Assembly: GCF_000626635.1 (NCBI RefSeq)
Contig: NZ_CP007451.1
Coordinates: 3,888,501 to 3,952,500 of the forward strand
Origin: Draconibacterium orientale
Lineage (GTDB): Bacteria; Bacteroidota; Bacteroidia; Bacteroidales; Prolixibacteraceae
Direction: 5' to 3'
DNA: 64,000 bases
The first letter of the stretch is position 1. Each line of letters opens with the position of its first letter. Of this stretch, positions 61,791 to 64,000 are shown in pieces. The position numbers and the translations under genes were made by a program. The notes beneath the pieces were generated by a model. That model was not told where the DNA came from. It saw only the letters and a program-made list of their open reading frames with translations, and did no database searches.

Positions 61791-62543
61791 ATGAAACTAA
61801 AAATTTTAACTGTAGCCTTGCTTTTTGTTGCAGTGTGCGCAGTAGCTCAGGAAGAGAGACCGCAAATGGTACCTGAAATGACTGAAATCTGGGATCCTGA
61901 AGTGCCGGTAATTACACCCGGAGAAACTCCGGCAGATGCACCTTCGGATGCCATTGTTTTATTCGACGGTGTGGATATCGACCGCGAGTGGACAAACGGA
62001 GATGGTGGCCCGGTTGGCTGGAAAGTAGCCGACGGTTGTGTAACCGTTGAAAGAGGAGCCGGAATTATTCAGACAAAACGTGCTTTCGAAGATTTTCAGT
62101 TACACATAGAGTGGCGGTCGCCGGCTGAAGTGGTTGGTGAAAGCCAGGGACGTGGAAACAGTGGTGTTTTTCTTCAGAAACGCTACGAAGTGCAGGTGCT
62201 GGATAATTACAACAATCGTACTTATCGCAATGGCCAGGCCGGAAGTTTGTACAAACAATATGCGCCGCTGGTAAATGCCTGCAAAGGCCCGGGCGAGTGG
62301 CAGGTTTACGATATTATTTACACGGCTCCACGTTTTAACGACGATGGAACATACTTTACTCCGCCAACTGTAACAGTTTTACACAATGGTGTTTTGGTTC
62401 AGAATAATTCAAAATTGCGCGGACCAACAGAATACATTGGTATTCCGGAGTACAGTGTTGAAAAACATGGTGCCGATGTTATTCAGTTACAAGACCATGG
62501 AAATCCGGTGAGCTACCGCAATATCTGGATTCGGGAATTGTAA
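61791..62543 (+). CDS. Secreted DUF1080 (3-keto-disaccharide hydrolase) protein
   Basis: The 250-aa product has a signal peptide (ends CAVAQ) and a DUF1080 beta-sandwich: AIVLFDGVDIDREWTNGDGG (~57-76), HIEWRSPAE, GNSGVFLQKRYEVQVLDNYN and the end QDHGNPVSYRNIWIREL. Members hydrolyse 3-keto-glycosides or bind sugars. It has one domain only. Placed after phosphohexomutase but with its own leader. Confidence 0.85.
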   Translation: MKLKILTVALLFVAVCAVAQEERPQMVPEMTEIWDPEVPVITPGETPADAPSDAIVLFDGVDIDREWTNGDGGPVGWKVADGCVTVERGAGIIQTKRAFEDFQLHIEWRSPAEVVGESQGRGNSGVFLQKRYEVQVLDNYNNRTYRNGQAGSLYKQYAPLVNACKGPGEWQVYDIIYTAPRFNDDGTYFTPPTVTVLHNGVLVQNNSKLRGPTEYIGIPEYSVEKHGADVIQLQDHGNPVSYRNIWIREL

Positions 62544-62564
62544 CTACATACAATTTTGTAAACG

Positions 62565-62606
62565 AAAAAGGTCGTCTCATAACTATATTGAGACGACCTT
62601 TTTTTT
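62565..62606. terminator. Bidirectional terminator
   Basis: AAAAAGGTCGTCTCA and TGAGACGACCTTTTT pair perfectly around TAACTATAT. A-run on the left, T-run on the right, so it serves the DUF1080 gene and the convergent nitroreductase gene. Confidence 0.85.
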
Positions 62607-62628
62607 ATGCGTTTCTGAGAGCTTGTTA

Positions 62629-63261
62629 TTAAAGCTCCAACACAAACTCTTCTTTCGGATTACGCACTTTTTTCATCGATGCTAACCAGTCACCTTCTGT
62701 ATCACGATATCCCAAAGGAAGCATTGTTACACTTTTTAATCCTTTCGATTTTAAATCAAGCAGTTTGTCCAGTTCATCGGTTGAAAAACCTTCCATTGGC
62801 GTGCAATCTACTTTTTGCTCAGCGGCTTGCGCAATCGACAATCCAAAACCAATGTATGCCTGACGGGCAGTATGAATAAAGTTTTCTTCGGCCGATTGAG
62901 GAAGGTAAGTCGCTTTTAGCTTATCGGTGTATGAACCGAAACGTCCGCGAGGTAACCCGCGCTCATCGGTTGTTCTGTTGTAAATTTCATCAATTCGTTC
63001 TTCGGTATAACGATCCCAGGCGGCAAAAACCAACAAGTGCGAACACTCGGCAACGATTTCCTGTCCCCAGGCAATAGGTACGATTTTATCTTTTAATTCC
63101 TGGTTGGTGATTACTATTACCCGAAACTGCTGTAAACCTGATGATGTTGGAGCAAGGCGAGCTGCCTCCACAATTTTATCTACATCTTCCTGTGCTACTT
63201 TTTTTGTAGGGTCGTACTTTTTAGTGGCATATCTCCACTGTAAATTTTCTAATAATGACAT
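62629..63261 (-). CDS. NAD(P)H nitroreductase family protein (NfsB/YdgI-like)
   Basis: The 210-aa FMN enzyme has the typical blocks LQWRYATKKYDPTKKV (FMN phosphate site), ARLAPTSSGLQQFRVIVI, FIHTARQAYIGFGLSIAQAA and LPLGYRD. It probably reduces nitroaromatics, quinones or similar compounds with NAD(P)H. It follows a MarR regulator by 34 bases and is likely controlled by it. Confidence 0.9.
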   Translation of the reverse strand: MSLLENLQWRYATKKYDPTKKVAQEDVDKIVEAARLAPTSSGLQQFRVIVITNQELKDKIVPIAWGQEIVAECSHLLVFAAWDRYTEERIDEIYNRTTDERGLPRGRFGSYTDKLKATYLPQSAEENFIHTARQAYIGFGLSIAQAAEQKVDCTPMEGFSTDELDKLLDLKSKGLKSVTMLPLGYRDTEGDWLASMKKVRNPKEEFVLEL

Positions 63262-63295
63262 TGTTTCTCTATTTATGACTTTAATAATTGAAGCC

Positions 63296-63721
63296 CTATT
63301 TGGCTCTGTTTAATATCTTTACTACTAATTCCTTTAGCTGCATTAAATCTTCATGGGTAATTCCCATGGCTTTTACAACCTTTTGCGGAACCTCTGCTGC
63401 TTTGGTTTGTAATTGTTTTCCGCTCTCGGTAAGTGAGATTTCCACTACGCGCTCATCTTTGCTGTTTCGTTTTCGCGAAATCAAACCTTTGGCAGACAGC
63501 CGCTTTAATAATGGAGTGAGTGTTCCGTTATCGAGATTTAATTTATTACCAATTTCATGTACCTTTTGCGGCTCATTTTCCCACAAGACCATCATTACGA
63601 GGTATTGCGGATAGGTAAGATCAATCTCTTCAAGAATCGGACGATACACATTAACGATTTCGCGCGATAAGGCGTAAACCGGAAAACATACCTGACTCTT
63701 TAATTTTAACTTTTCCTCCAT
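63296..63721 (-). CDS. MarR-family transcriptional regulator
   Basis: The 141-aa winged-helix repressor has the recognition helix region KLNLDNGTLTPLLKRLSAKG (~66-85) and the wing SKDERVVEISLTESG (~93-107). It carries an N-terminal Cys (CFPVYALSREI), a position used by OhrR-type members to sense peroxide; that is inference. It heads the operon with the nitroreductase. Confidence 0.88.
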   Translation of the reverse strand: MEEKLKLKSQVCFPVYALSREIVNVYRPILEEIDLTYPQYLVMMVLWENEPQKVHEIGNKLNLDNGTLTPLLKRLSAKGLISRKRNSKDERVVEISLTESGKQLQTKAAEVPQKVVKAMGITHEDLMQLKELVVKILNRAK

Positions 63722-64000
63722 TTATTAAAATTTGTGTTGTGCAAATGTAGTATGAAATAAAATCGTACGCGACATAAAAGAGTGAAATACAAATGATTTT
63801 AGAAAAGCTTAATATTTCATGAATATTGTAAGATTACCAAATGAAAGGGATCGGTTCTGTTGCCGAATAACGAATTAATGAATAACAGTACCCCGCACCC
63901 CTGCTCCCGCGCTGCCGCGCGATTGTATCGCGTGGTTTTCAACCAATAGCGAGGAATCCGGAGAAACTATTACCAAACATCAAATTAGTTCGATGACAGC

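Noticed and set aside
63850..63990. Possible RNA gene or promoter at the right edge
   Set aside because: GC-rich stretch with CGCGCTGCCGCGCG word but no tRNA or known RNA fold seen; the window ends before it can be judged.

Overview
The window reads as chromosomal DNA of a Bacteroidota species. The evidence is RpoD-type signals of the TTTG / TAnnTTTG kind (best example upstream of rpsA), a Bacteroidota-length NusB (315 aa) and S1 (644 aa), a DUF3822 protein, an ECF sigma / membrane protein / periplasmic protein trio, and many dispersed palindromic intergenic repeats. The energy genes (two 2-oxoacid:ferredoxin oxidoreductases plus a complete Rnf complex) suggest an anaerobe or facultative anaerobe of the Marinilabiliales/Prolixibacteraceae kind; that placement is inference.

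Layout. 0-2.8 kb: korD(partial)-korA-korB-korC, a ferredoxin-dependent 2-oxoacid oxidoreductase operon with its own terminator. 2.8-7 kb: a membrane-anchored AraC/TolB/TPR regulator and an acyltransferase fused to ankyrin repeats. 7-18.5 kb is the accessory part: an IS110-family transposase, a small beta-barrel protein, hypotheticals, a DUF6261 protein, a tandem NTF2-like secreted protein, an odd structured and inverted-repeat-bounded segment at 13.6-14.05 kb, a secreted LamG-GH127 arabinofuranosidase, and a REP-associated tyrosine transposase (RAYT) sitting between arrays of its likely REP substrates. 18.5-29.1 kb: nifJ (pyruvate:ferredoxin oxidoreductase), a stand-alone AAA ATPase, and the Rnf operon rseC-rsxB-C-D-G-E-A; NifJ and Kor reduce ferredoxin and Rnf can convert that into an ion gradient. 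29.4-39.4 kb: Kef-type antiporter with its oxidoreductase partner, ribBA, ECF sigma operon, Nudix-like regulator, ychF, and nusB-DUF1573-yajC.

39.4-49.2 kb: a PagL-like lipid A deacylase bracketed by ~145-bp direct repeats, a 21-bp-periodic array of TTATCACC motifs, rhomboid protease, threonine aldolase, a GPP34 (GOLPH3-like) protein, glutathione peroxidase, dnaX with an A9 run that splits tau from gamma, and pdxH. 49.4-57 kb: secreted thioredoxin-like protein, rsmD operon, RecD-like helicase, rnz, STAS protein and rpsA. 57.3-63.7 kb: rmlA-rmlC-rmlD, a degraded toxin-antitoxin remnant, phosphohexomutase, a secreted DUF1080 protein, nitroreductase and MarR regulator.

No rRNA, tRNA or CRISPR array was recognised. 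The most interesting items are the dnaX A9 slippage site, the helically phased 21-bp array at 41.5-41.7 kb, the RAYT/REP island, and the structured ~395-bp element at 13.65-14.05 kb. All functional calls rest on reading motifs by eye; no database search was run.
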